From positions 41,772 through 105,771 of the forward strand of contig NZ_JAEPBH010000006.1 in NCBI RefSeq assembly GCF_016632365.1: a DNA stretch of 64,000 bases, written 5' to 3'. A program made the translations under genes and the position numbers. Shown piece by piece: positions 45,936 to 54,677 of the stretch. The stretch's first letter is position 1. Each line of letters starts with the position of its first letter. The DNA comes from Tenebrionibacter intestinalis (GTDB lineage: Bacteria; Pseudomonadota; Gammaproteobacteria; Enterobacterales; Enterobacteriaceae). The notes beneath the pieces were generated by a model. It did not search any database, had not been told where the DNA came from, and saw only the letters and a program-made list of their open reading frames with translations.

Positions 45936-46802
45936 CTACGCTCTGCGCGCGCTGCCAAAAACCCCCATTAAGCGAGCGACATGCTTTTGCGTTTCATGAA
46001 CAACCAATAACTGTAATTCATGATAATAAGGTTCACTGGTGGCGTGAGTCGCCTCTTTAATCAGCTCTCCGAGCGACTGTGACAGCAGGGTAAAGTAGTT
46101 TAGCTTGCGGATCCCGCAGGCTATGGCCTCCTGGTAAGCTTCATCTCCCAGCCCGGAGCCGCCATGCATCACCAGCGGCACGTCCACAGCCTGATGGATT
46201 TCACGAAGGCGGTTGAATTCAAGCCTGGGGGTTTCGCGGTATAGTCCATGTCCGGTGCCGAACGCGACCGCCAGAGCGTCAACTTCGGTCGCCTGCCAGA
46301 ATGCCCGGGCCTGCTCTGGCGTTGTCAGGTATTGTTCATCAGGCGCCGGCTGTACGTGCTCGCCTGGCAGATCGCCGGTTTCAGCATTGGATACATGTCC
46401 TACTTCACCTTCAATCGAGATGTGGTTCTTACGCGCCAGCGACACGGCCTGACGGGTATAAGCCATATTTTCAGTCAGTGGAAGCTGGGAGCCGTCGTAC
46501 ATAATTGAGGAATAACCGGCCCGGATTGCGCGTTCACAAACGTCAATTTGCTTGCCGTGATCAAGGTGGATGACTACCGGGACGCTGGCCTCCCGCGCAA
46601 GTTGCACCAGAGAAGGCCCCATGATCTCCGGCGGCGTAAAGCGAAATTGCCCCTGCCCCTGGCTGATAATAACAGGTGAACGGCACTGCTCTGCGCCGGC
46701 AATGACCCCTCTTGCCATATTGGTATCAATGACGTTAAATGCACCGACTGCATACCGATGGCTGACGGCGTCAGCGAGAACTTCTCGTAATGTAACCAGC
46801 AT
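45936..46802 (-). CDS. Class II (zinc) ketose-bisphosphate aldolase, GatY/KbaY family
   Basis: This 288-aa cytosolic zinc aldolase cleaves a phosphorylated ketose to DHAP plus an aldehyde. VVIHLDHGKQID holds the catalytic Asp81 and zinc His82; GTGHG and HGGSGL supply the further zinc His residues and DHAP phosphate loop. YDGSQLPLTENM is the class II pattern close to GatY and KbaY. Its neighbours are relatives of the sulfoquinovose genes, where E. coli uses the unrelated class I aldolase YihT. It could therefore replace YihT and release DHAP and a three-carbon aldehyde for the YihU-like reductase. It is the last gene of the run. Confidence 0.88.
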   Translation of the reverse strand: MLVTLREVLADAVSHRYAVGAFNVIDTNMARGVIAGAEQCRSPVIISQGQGQFRFTPPEIMGPSLVQLAREASVPVVIHLDHGKQIDVCERAIRAGYSSIMYDGSQLPLTENMAYTRQAVSLARKNHISIEGEVGHVSNAETGDLPGEHVQPAPDEQYLTTPEQARAFWQATEVDALAVAFGTGHGLYRETPRLEFNRLREIHQAVDVPLVMHGGSGLGDEAYQEAIACGIRKLNYFTLLSQSLGELIKEATHATSEPYYHELQLLVVHETQKHVARLMGVFGSARRA

Positions 46803-46817
46803 GTTATCTCCTTTGCG

Positions 46818-47714
46818 TTAAGCGTGTTGTCCAACAAATTGGGCAAGCTGTTGTCGATCGGGAATACCTTTACGCCCCCCTTCACGGGTGCATTTCAGCG
46901 CGGCAACGGCGTTAGCGAATCGGATTGCTTCACAAGTCGGGCGTTTTTCAGCGATGGCAACGGCCAGCGCCCCGTGGAATACATCGCCTGCGCCAGTAGT
47001 ATCTACGCAGCGTACCGAAAAAGCGGGCGCATGGCGGACTTCATTGCCGTCCAGCCAGTAGCACCCTTGCGCGCCGCAGGTGACGTAGACAGCGCCTTTT
47101 GTTTTTTTCTGCGCGGTTTTCAGCGCATCGGCAATCTCGTGCTGCTGAGTAAACAAGCGCAGCCCCGGCAGAGAGAATGCAAGGTGATCGCCCTGAGCGA
47201 CCAGCTCATCCATCCGACTGGCTCCTAAATCCAGATCCAGCACGGTTGGGATATGGCGTTTTTTCGCCTCAGCGATTAGCCATAGCGCGCCCTCTGGCCA
47301 ACTGGTGTCGCACAATAAACAGTCCGCGCCTTCCAGTACGCTGGCGTTTAACCAGTCGGGGCTGGCAGGGCATTTGCTGTCACGAAAAACGGTAATTTGT
47401 CGCTCGCCCTCTGAATCAACATGGATAACGGCATGTGAAGACTGCGTATTTGCAAAAATGTGTATCCCGCTGACATCCACTCCCCACTGCATCAGCTCAT
47501 TGCGGATAAGCGTACCGTTACTGTCATCCCCAAGGCGGCTGATTAAAACGGCCTGAGCGCCAAGCCGTACGCAGGCGACCGCGGCCGTTGCCGCAATTCC
47601 CCCTCCGTTCTCAAAGTAGCCGGTAGCGAAGTATTTGGTCGGCTGGCGCGGCGTTTTTTCCATTTCGAATACGCGATCCCATACCGCATTGCCCAGACAG
47701 ACTATTTTGCTCAT
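46818..47714 (-). CDS. YihV-like PfkB sugar kinase
   Basis: This 298-aa kinase is close to E. coli YihV, the 6-deoxy-6-sulfofructose kinase. Shared stretches include GGGxAATAAVACVRLGAQ, AFSLPGL, VYVTxGAQGC, and VDTTGAGDVFHGALAVAIAE to NAVAALKCTREGGRxGIPD. ATP anion-hole GAGD is intact. Lys27 in the TKYFA segment is kept. Where I recall YihV reading ADVRW, this protein has CDTSW, so an Arg thought to hold the sulfonate is Ser here. The substrate is thus a ketose of this type, sulfonated or not. It lies 15 nt before the aldolase gene. Confidence 0.87.
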   Translation of the reverse strand: MSKIVCLGNAVWDRVFEMEKTPRQPTKYFATGYFENGGGIAATAAVACVRLGAQAVLISRLGDDSNGTLIRNELMQWGVDVSGIHIFANTQSSHAVIHVDSEGERQITVFRDSKCPASPDWLNASVLEGADCLLCDTSWPEGALWLIAEAKKRHIPTVLDLDLGASRMDELVAQGDHLAFSLPGLRLFTQQHEIADALKTAQKKTKGAVYVTCGAQGCYWLDGNEVRHAPAFSVRCVDTTGAGDVFHGALAVAIAEKRPTCEAIRFANAVAALKCTREGGRKGIPDRQQLAQFVGQHA

Positions 47715-47769
47715 CGTTATATTCCTTATTATCGAGAAAAGACCGTAGTGCGAGGCGCAGGCTCTGCGG

Positions 47770-48666
47770 CTACAATTTTGCGACCTGCCAGCGGGTCGTC
47801 AGGGTTAAGGGGTTTCCTTTACTGACCAGGGTTGGGGCAGTATTGATACCGTTTGGCGGGCCGGACAGCGGCTCAACACAGGCGGCATCGGGTTGCTTAT
47901 CGAATAACACCAGCGTGTTGCCGCTCGATGTCATCGTTAATTGAATTTTCCCAGGCCAGGTCAACGTTACCGCCAGGCTATCGCGAAAGCCGAACGTGTC
48001 ATCCCAGGGGCCGGGCTGTGGGGGAATACGTTTCCCGTCAGGTAATTCGTCAGCCCCCGTTCTTTCCTGCCAGTCTGCGCTAAAGGAAAGCTGTAAACTC
48101 TCTTCTGGCTTACCCTTATCAAGCGGACCGCACCATTTTTTAAACCACGGGTGCCAGCCCGCCGCCGCCGGAAACGCTTTCTCGTCTGTTTCCACCGTTA
48201 AACTGAGCGCCAGCGCATCCGCCTCCAGGGAAAAACGCTGACTCACCCGCCCGCGCCAGGGCCAGGGCGTATCAAGCTGAAAGTCGAATTGCGCATGCGT
48301 TTGCGAGCGCTCGCTAAGGCGCCACGGAGCAAAACAAGCCATACCGTGCATGGCGAACGGCGGTTTATTGGCCGGCATTGCGTAACGTTTATCGTTAAAC
48401 ATCAACGTCGCGCCAGCCATGCGCCCCACCCAGGGAATCATTGGAAAACTGCCGTACTGAAAGGCGCGCCGCGCCGGATGCCACTGACGAAGCAACTCCT
48501 GGCCAAAGGCCGTCAGGGATGTTATCCGGCAACCATCTTCGGGATGGATGACAACCTTTAAACAGGCATTTTCCAGCACAACGCCGCTGGCAAGCGGGCC
48601 AGGCCAGGGGGTATCAAAAGCCTGACGAATAGCGTTGTAGCGATCGTTACAGATATGCGTATCCAT
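47770..48666 (-). CDS. Aldose 1-epimerase family protein
   Basis: This 298-aa galactose-mutarotase-like beta-sandwich protein has the active-site elements of the family: FPMIPWVGRM near residue 75, FAMHGMA with a catalytic-type His, and AAGWHPWFKKW with a second His; the base is expected near CVEPLSGPPNG, which has a Glu. The sulfoquinovose operon of E. coli includes the mutarotase YihR in a similar role, although similarity to YihR is only general. It is 2 nt from the transporter gene and probably prepares the imported sugar anomer. Confidence 0.82.
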   Translation of the reverse strand: MDTHICNDRYNAIRQAFDTPWPGPLASGVVLENACLKVVIHPEDGCRITSLTAFGQELLRQWHPARRAFQYGSFPMIPWVGRMAGATLMFNDKRYAMPANKPPFAMHGMACFAPWRLSERSQTHAQFDFQLDTPWPWRGRVSQRFSLEADALALSLTVETDEKAFPAAAGWHPWFKKWCGPLDKGKPEESLQLSFSADWQERTGADELPDGKRIPPQPGPWDDTFGFRDSLAVTLTWPGKIQLTMTSSGNTLVLFDKQPDAACVEPLSGPPNGINTAPTLVSKGNPLTLTTRWQVAKL

Positions 48667-48667
48667 A

Positions 48668-50071
48668 TTAACCTCCTGATCTTTCAGGTTCAGAAGCGGG
48701 AATGCCTGACGCTGAGGGGGGCTGTGCGACGGGCGCGCGAATCAGGCTGACACAGCGCAAAGACAATAAGGCGACAGCGATAAGGTAAGCGGCCACGTAC
48801 CACGGGCTACCGCCGCCCAACGCCATGAGTATCGAGGCGATAAGCGGAGTCAGTCCGCCGAGAATGGCTGAAACCTGGTATGCCAGCGACAGGCCGGTAT
48901 AGCGGACGCGCGTATCAAACATACGCGCGTACAGCGTGGGTTGTACGGCGAACATCATTGTGGGGCCGAAGTTGTAGCCAACGATCATCGCCAGCACAAT
49001 GAGCACGGGGTTTTGCGTGTTCAGCAACAAAAAGAATGGGAGGGCGTAGAGCGCGCAAAACAGCGATCCCCACTTATAAATCCTGCGCTGGCCGACCCGG
49101 TCTGATAACCAGCCAAAAAAGGGGCATGAGAGTAAACCGAACGCGGAGGCGATAAGCATACCAGCCAGCGGGATCTGCTTGTTCATCGCCAGTTGCGTCG
49201 CCAGGTAGGCGATACTAAAGGCGTTGATAATATTGGATGAGACGGCTTCAACTAACCGTGTACCCAGCGCGAGCAAGACTTCTCGTGAGTGGCGGGTAAA
49301 GATTTGAACCAGCGGGACAGGCTCTTTAAACGTCAGGCCTGCGGCCTGACGTTCAACCATCGTAACTTGCAGCAGCGCCTGTTTCTGGTGCATCTGCTGT
49401 TTTCTGGCATCCCTGAAATCTCCCGTTTCCTGAATATGCAGGCGTATGTACATGCCGACGACCAGCATGACTGCCGAAAGCAGGAAGGGAAGCCGCCAGC
49501 CCCAGAGCATAAACTGCTCCGGGGTGAGCAGCTTATGGCATAAAGCGAATACGCCTGTCGCCAGCATAATCCCGGCGCAGGATGCCATTTGAGGAATGGA
49601 TCCAAAAAAGCCCCGTTGGCTATCCGGCACGGATTCAAAGGTCATCAGCGCCGCGCCGCCGTACTCACCGCCTAATCCAAACCCCTGAATCAGGCGTAGC
49701 AGTACAAGCAAGAGCGGCGCGGCTATGCCAATTTGCCCGTAAGTAGGAAGTAAGCCAATCAGGAAGGTGGATACGCCGACAATCAGTAGCGTCCAGATCA
49801 GCGTGACTTTTCGCCCTATCAGGTCGCCATAATGGCCAAACACGATGCCGCCCAGCGGGCGGGCGAAAAAACCAATGCCAAACGCGGCAAAGGAAGCAAT
49901 GGTGCCCAGAACCGGATTTTCCTGTGGGAAAAAGAGCGGGCCAAAAACCAGGCCCGCCGCGGTACCGAAGATGAAAAAGTCATACCATTCCAGTAACGCG
50001 CCGGCAAAGCTTGCAATAATGACTCTCCTGCGCGCAGCGCTTTGCGCATTTTTGTGGGTCAACGTATTCAT
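48668..50071 (-). CDS. MHS-family MFS transporter
   Basis: This 467-aa inner-membrane proton symporter belongs to the metabolite:H+ symporter family (ShiA, KgtP, ProP). The first helix reads FAGALLEWYDFFIFGTAAG; the 2-3 loop has FGHYGDLIGRKVTL, and FGLGGEYGGAALMTFE marks the MHS pattern. A long loop (DFRDARKQQMHQKQALLQVT) separates the halves. MHS members mostly carry organic acids or zwitterions, so this could move an acidic substrate or product such as a sulfonate. It is one of two transporters in the cluster. Confidence 0.9.
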   Translation of the reverse strand: MNTLTHKNAQSAARRRVIIASFAGALLEWYDFFIFGTAAGLVFGPLFFPQENPVLGTIASFAAFGIGFFARPLGGIVFGHYGDLIGRKVTLIWTLLIVGVSTFLIGLLPTYGQIGIAAPLLLVLLRLIQGFGLGGEYGGAALMTFESVPDSQRGFFGSIPQMASCAGIMLATGVFALCHKLLTPEQFMLWGWRLPFLLSAVMLVVGMYIRLHIQETGDFRDARKQQMHQKQALLQVTMVERQAAGLTFKEPVPLVQIFTRHSREVLLALGTRLVEAVSSNIINAFSIAYLATQLAMNKQIPLAGMLIASAFGLLSCPFFGWLSDRVGQRRIYKWGSLFCALYALPFFLLLNTQNPVLIVLAMIVGYNFGPTMMFAVQPTLYARMFDTRVRYTGLSLAYQVSAILGGLTPLIASILMALGGGSPWYVAAYLIAVALLSLRCVSLIRAPVAQPPSASGIPASEPERSGG

Positions 50072-50086
50072 GCCTGAGGCTCCTTG

Positions 50087-51517
50087 CTATTTCTGTTGCT
50101 GTCTGAGCTGCAGCAGCACTTCTTCATCCTCTGCGTCAACGTTGCTGCCAATCGGTTCCCATTTGACCCACTTACAGACCACAAAGCCGATAAAAGGAAT
50201 GATCGCCAGCAGGAAGAAGGCGTCAGTATTGAGCGCGCCCCACAGCATGGGCCAGAAAATCAAGCCAGCGATCCCTCCCAGGCGCATCACGCCCCGCACG
50301 AAGCCGATGCCCGCCAGCCGGATGGACGGAGGATAAGAAAGGGTTGCGATGGTCATACCCAGGCCGCCCGGCCCGGCCGAGTGGAAAAATATGATTGCGC
50401 CAAGCAGAAATAGCGACAGCCAGGCGCTGACCTGCGGCCAGAAGCCCAGCGTAATCAGGGCTACAGTCACCACAGCAAATCCAACCATAGAGAGGTAGCG
50501 GGCGCCAAAGCGGGTGAGGATAACCGAACCGATAGCGCCGCCGCTGATACCGCACAAAGCATTCACCGCAGCGGAGCCCGCCAGCGCGCCTGACAGCCCG
50601 CCCTGTAAAATACTGGCCAGCGTCAGCGGTAAATAAAGCCCGACTGCGCCGTACTGCCAGGCCTGCATTACGGAAACGACGCTGCCGATAAGGGTACGGG
50701 AGCGATATTTTTTACTAAAGATCATCCGGTAAGCGCCGTTGAGGTTCTTACCGGGTTTCGCTTGCTGAGCGACCGGGTTAGCGCCGGGTATCGCCTTTAC
50801 GTTATAGCGCTCCGCCAGAATCTTGCATGCCAGCGCATATCTGCCGACGCGGGCGGCCCAGACGGCGGACTCACCGATAAAAATCAAACGCAGCAGAATG
50901 ACCGCCATTGCTATTATCGCGCCGATAAAAATGCCGTAGCGCCATAGCGCTTCATCCGCAATGCTGGAAAAATACAGGGCCAATAGCACCAGATAGACAA
51001 TCGTGGTGGAGATGTACCATACCATCTGCCAGAGATTGACCGATGTGCCTGATTTTTTCGACGCCGTACCGCGAAATTCAGCTATGGCGCTGGCTGCCAG
51101 CGGAAAATCAATCCCCAGTCCCAACCCCATAACAATGCGGCAAATCAGCAGCCACCAGATATCGGGAACAAAGCTAACCGCCACCGACCCCAGGCTACAC
51201 ATACCTAACCCGATAACAAAGGCAAGGCGCTGCCCAAAGAGGTTAATCACCCGGTTCGAAAGCAGGCCGCCAAGCAGCGCTGCTACGATCACGGAGGCGT
51301 TAACTGTCGCAGTCAGGCCTGGCGATAGTCCAAATTCGGCGGCAATATATTTATTACCAAAACCTATCATCGCTGACTGGTAAGCATCAATAAGCACGCC
51401 GCCTAGTGAAATCATCACCAGCAAGCCCGATCGGGGTAAGGGATTCTGGCTAATAAGATTAATAACGTCCTGCGGGGACCGAATTATTTCAGGTGGGCCT
51501 TCCTTGACAGCGCTCAT
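50087..51517 (-). CDS. MFS transporter, second of the yih-like cluster
   Basis: This 476-aa permease has 12 predicted helices. LISLGGVLIDAYQSAMIG starts helix 1, VINLFGQRLAFVIGLG is the 2-3 loop, and MGLGLGIDFPLAASAIAEFRG is characteristic of the sugar/acid:H+ symporter branch. The C-terminal tail is acidic (NVDAEDEEVLLQL). It probably imports the pathway sugar or exports the three-carbon end product, roles played by YihO and YihP in E. coli, which belong to a different transporter family. The downstream MHS gene starts 16 nt after its stop. Confidence 0.86.
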   Translation of the reverse strand: MSAVKEGPPEIIRSPQDVINLISQNPLPRSGLLVMISLGGVLIDAYQSAMIGFGNKYIAAEFGLSPGLTATVNASVIVAALLGGLLSNRVINLFGQRLAFVIGLGMCSLGSVAVSFVPDIWWLLICRIVMGLGLGIDFPLAASAIAEFRGTASKKSGTSVNLWQMVWYISTTIVYLVLLALYFSSIADEALWRYGIFIGAIIAMAVILLRLIFIGESAVWAARVGRYALACKILAERYNVKAIPGANPVAQQAKPGKNLNGAYRMIFSKKYRSRTLIGSVVSVMQAWQYGAVGLYLPLTLASILQGGLSGALAGSAAVNALCGISGGAIGSVILTRFGARYLSMVGFAVVTVALITLGFWPQVSAWLSLFLLGAIIFFHSAGPGGLGMTIATLSYPPSIRLAGIGFVRGVMRLGGIAGLIFWPMLWGALNTDAFFLLAIIPFIGFVVCKWVKWEPIGSNVDAEDEEVLLQLRQQQK

Positions 51518-51615
51518 ATTTAAGCCTTAATTCATTAATAAATGAAAAAGAATAAAAGGTACCGTTCTGTTAATTAAAACGGTACGGTGAAGCGATAAAT
51601 TAGAATTTAAAATAA

Positions 51616-52623
51616 TCAGCCATCGCTGAATTTAATTAATACTTTGATTGAATCCGCCTCCTGCGCCCGAATATATGCTTCAGCAGATTTTTCTACCGGG
51701 AAAATATCGGTAATTAAATCCTCGGTATCAAACAGGCCCTCTGCCAGCCACTGAATAGCCGTATCAAAATCATCCGGTAAATACATGCCAGAGAAGATAA
51801 GATCGCGCTCAAAACGCTGCATATGAGGCAGGGGAATTTCCACATTACCGGCCGGAACGCCCATACACATGACGGTCCCCCCCGGTTTCACTTTCAGGCA
51901 GGACTCCATAAGGGTTGCCTGATTGCTGACCACGTCAATAACGCCGCTGAAGCTTTCATCGCCCAGTTCGCCGGGCTTTAGCGTGCGGCTGGCCCCGTAT
52001 TTTTTTGCCAACTGGCATTTGTTCTCGTCTGGCTCAATCACGGTAACCTTATTCGCTCCCATAATTCGCAGCGCCTGGATAATGGACAGCCCGATGGTTC
52101 CGGCGCCGATAACCAGTACATCGTCCAGCGTTCCTTCTGGCATCCGGTTAACACAGTGGCGCGCGCAGGTGGCAGGCTCGGCGAAAGCCAGCACTTCCCA
52201 GGGCAGTGATTTTGGCGCGCGATGCAGATTGCGAGCGGGCAGCGCCTGTGAAGAACGGGCCACGCCCGGCGCCCGGAAGCCGGCGACATAAGGCGGAATA
52301 CACAGATTAAAGCGCCCGGATTTGCAGGCCGGGCACTCCATACAGGCCATTATCGGATCGACTACCACATGATCGCCTGGTTTAACGTTAGTGACGCCCG
52401 CGCCGACTTCTGTCACAAGGGCGGCAATTTCATGCCCGGGCACAATCGGCGGTTTACCTACCGGATGGTGACCTTTTAATACGTGTAAATCAGAGCCGCA
52501 AATGCCTACATAGACGGCTGAAATACGGGCTTCATGCTCTTTTAACGGCCCGGAATGAATTTCTTTTTTCTCAGTAATGACTTCATTAATTTCCGGAAAC
52601 AGAATATTGGTCACAACGCTCAT
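51616..52623 (-). CDS. Zinc-dependent medium-chain dehydrogenase (sorbitol/threonine DH-like)
   Basis: This 335-aa NAD(P)-dependent dehydrogenase has catalytic zinc residues in GICGSDLH and VPGHE, the structural zinc quartet in CMECPACKSGRFNLC, and the Rossmann motif VIGAGTIGLSI. It belongs to the polyol/threonine dehydrogenase group, which oxidises secondary alcohols. The ATG giving MSVVTNILFPE is chosen since GGAG lies 9 nt upstream. In this setting it could convert a sugar alcohol to the ketose used by the kinase, replacing the isomerase step of the E. coli yih route. Confidence 0.88.
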   Translation of the reverse strand: MSVVTNILFPEINEVITEKKEIHSGPLKEHEARISAVYVGICGSDLHVLKGHHPVGKPPIVPGHEIAALVTEVGAGVTNVKPGDHVVVDPIMACMECPACKSGRFNLCIPPYVAGFRAPGVARSSQALPARNLHRAPKSLPWEVLAFAEPATCARHCVNRMPEGTLDDVLVIGAGTIGLSIIQALRIMGANKVTVIEPDENKCQLAKKYGASRTLKPGELGDESFSGVIDVVSNQATLMESCLKVKPGGTVMCMGVPAGNVEIPLPHMQRFERDLIFSGMYLPDDFDTAIQWLAEGLFDTEDLITDIFPVEKSAEAYIRAQEADSIKVLIKFSDG

Positions 52624-52680
52624 CAGAAAATTCTCCATTCTTTAATTTAGTGAATTATCTTTTCCATTGCTGCACTAACG

Positions 52681-53574
52681 TTATTCAACAGTTTGCCTTA
52701 ACCCGCAGAGCGTTCTGACATGGGTTAACAATGCGCTCCAGTCTTGTTTGCCGCGCCCGCAGGCGCGCGCCTGACTGTAAACTTCCCTGGCGGCTGCTCC
52801 TAAAGGAACCGGCACATTCAATTGCCCGGCAACGTTTAGCGCAATATTTAAATCTTTATGCGCCAAATCGATCATAAAAGCGGCAGAGAGATCGCCTGCA
52901 AGCACCTTACCCGGCCAACTGGTCGTGAAATGGCCTTTTCCTGCTACGGTGCCTGACATTACCTGAATAGCTTTATCCAGAGGCAGCGCCATCGCTTCAC
53001 ACAGCACGGCCGCTTCTGCTGACAGAGCGTTCAGGGCTATGCTCATAAAATTGTTGACGATTTTTACCTTTATCCCATTTCCTGTTCCGCCGCAGCGAAT
53101 CATTTCTGAGCCCATGCACAACAGCACATCTTCCGCCCGGGCGATCTGCTGGTCTGTTCCCCCGGCCAGGATGGTCAGCGTGCCGGTTACGGCGTGATCG
53201 GACGTTTTTCCCACTGGCGCGTCCATATAGCTGAAACCGGCCTGGGTCATGTCATAGTGTAATTTTTCGCTCTCCAGGGGATGGATAGTTGACATATCTA
53301 TGACAAGCGCGGATTTTTTGAGGGTTTCAGTCACTCCATGTACGCCAAATAGCACCTCTCTGACAATAGCGCCGTCAGGCAGCATGGTAATGACGAATTC
53401 GGCTTCATTTGCGGCCTGCGACGGCTGACTTGCTTTTTTAGCGCCTTCTTTCGCCAGTTTTTCCATAGCTGCGCGGTTGATGTCGTAAACAGTCAGAGAA
53501 TGGCCTTTTGCGAGTAATCTGGACGCCATCGGAGCCCCCATTTGACCTAAACCGATAAACGCGATGGCTGACAT
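52681..53574 (-). CDS. YihU-like 3-hydroxyacid-type reductase
   Basis: This 297-aa beta-hydroxyacid dehydrogenase is very similar to E. coli YihU, the NADH-dependent 3-sulfolactaldehyde reductase. Shared segments include [15 protein letters not shown], [20 protein letters not shown], [17 protein letters not shown] and [11 protein letters not shown]. The catalytic Lys lies in IKVKIVNN. Near the substrate the E. coli protein has GRTS and this one GKTS, so an Arg is conservatively replaced by Lys. It is the first gene after the divergent regulator and would reduce the aldehyde released by the aldolase. Confidence 0.9.
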   Translation of the reverse strand: MSAIAFIGLGQMGAPMASRLLAKGHSLTVYDINRAAMEKLAKEGAKKASQPSQAANEAEFVITMLPDGAIVREVLFGVHGVTETLKKSALVIDMSTIHPLESEKLHYDMTQAGFSYMDAPVGKTSDHAVTGTLTILAGGTDQQIARAEDVLLCMGSEMIRCGGTGNGIKVKIVNNFMSIALNALSAEAAVLCEAMALPLDKAIQVMSGTVAGKGHFTTSWPGKVLAGDLSAAFMIDLAHKDLNIALNVAGQLNVPVPLGAAAREVYSQARACGRGKQDWSALLTHVRTLCGLRQTVE

Positions 53575-53646
53575 ACGCTCTCCTTGAGCAGTTAATTACA
53601 AATTAAAAACAGGAAATGATATTATGTGTACTATTTTGTAATAAAA

Positions 53647-53662
53647 GAGACAGTGCTCACAC
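53647..53662. promoter_or_regulatory. Possible CRP site in the divergent regulator region
   Basis: AGAGACAGTGCTCACA fits TGTGA-N6-TCACA at 8 of 10 positions, with one perfect half. It lies about 75 nt upstream of the YihU-like gene, suitable for CRP activation. The same 224-bp divergent region also has GTAA-TATTTG-TTAC (53687-53700), a candidate operator for the CsqR-like repressor. Both are motif-only calls. Confidence 0.35.
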
Positions 53663-53798
53663 ATATGACAAAAGATAACTTTGAATGTAATATTTGTTAC
53701 TTCCTGAAGCCTGGGGAGAGAATATGAGGACTTTTCAGACGTCCGCCGTACAATAAGCCCTCTTTCTGACATACCCGTCCGAATATCAAGGAGCAGTA

Positions 53799-54581
53799 AT
53801 GGTGCCCCAAACGTTGACCGGCAATCCGAGACACGATCGGTTGATTGCGCTGGTAAATGAACGTGGTTATATGAACCATGATGAACTGGCGGAAATACTG
53901 AACGTATCGATCCAGACGGTTCGCAGAGACATCCGCAAGCTTAGCGAGCAGGGTATTGTGGTCCGTCTTCATGGCGGGGTAGGTCGGTCAGCCTCCAGTG
54001 TGACAAATATGGCTTTTGAGCAGCGTGAAACTACGTACGTGCGCGAGAAGACCATGATTGCCAGGCAAATTGCGGATTATATTCCCAATGGCAGCACTGT
54101 CTTTATCACGATAGGCACCAGCGTCGAGCATGTGGCCCGGATGCTGGCGGAGCGGCAGGATTTGCGGGTCATCACGAACAGCCTGCGCGTGGCCTGGCTA
54201 TTGTATAAGAACGCGTCTATTGAGGTGGTGCTGCCAGGCGGAACGCCGCGTCCCGTCAATGGTGGAATTATCGGCCCTGATACGCTCTCTTTTGTGGAAG
54301 GGTTTCAGGCAGACTATCTGATTACCAGCGTCGGCGCGGTGAGCGTTGATGGCTGTCTGCTGGAGTTTTACATCAACGAAACCGCCGTAACCCGGGCAAT
54401 GATGGCGCATTCCCGACATATATTACTGGCAATCGACCATTCTAAATTTACCAGTTCAGCATCGGTAAGACTTGGCAACATCACGCCTGATATGACAGTG
54501 TTTACCGACCGGGCATTGCCCGAACCGTTGTCACAATTATTACAACAAAGGCAGGTCGGGGTCGTTATCGCGACCGACTGA
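53799..54581 (+). CDS. CsqR (YihW)-like DeoR-family regulator
   Basis: This 260-aa DeoR-type regulator matches E. coli CsqR/YihW, repressor of the sulfoquinovose genes. The shared N-terminus reads LTGNPRHD, then ERGYMN; the HTH is LNVSIQTVRRDIRKLSEQG. The effector domain has GSTVFITIGTSVEHVARML, VITNSLRVAWLLY, GGIIGPDTLSF and DYLITSVGAV. AAGGAG lies 7 nt before the ATG. It is divergent from the YihU-like gene and presumably controls the whole cluster, with a phosphorylated or free pathway sugar as inducer. Confidence 0.88.
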   Translation: MVPQTLTGNPRHDRLIALVNERGYMNHDELAEILNVSIQTVRRDIRKLSEQGIVVRLHGGVGRSASSVTNMAFEQRETTYVREKTMIARQIADYIPNGSTVFITIGTSVEHVARMLAERQDLRVITNSLRVAWLLYKNASIEVVLPGGTPRPVNGGIIGPDTLSFVEGFQADYLITSVGAVSVDGCLLEFYINETAVTRAMMAHSRHILLAIDHSKFTSSASVRLGNITPDMTVFTDRALPEPLSQLLQQRQVGVVIATD

Positions 54582-54677
54582 CGGGATAAGGGGCGGCCGG
54601 TTTTGCCGAGCGTATTCCTGTTCCCCCGCTGCGGCTTCGCCGGTTGTCTGCGTATGGGCGCGCGGCGTTGAGCGGCA

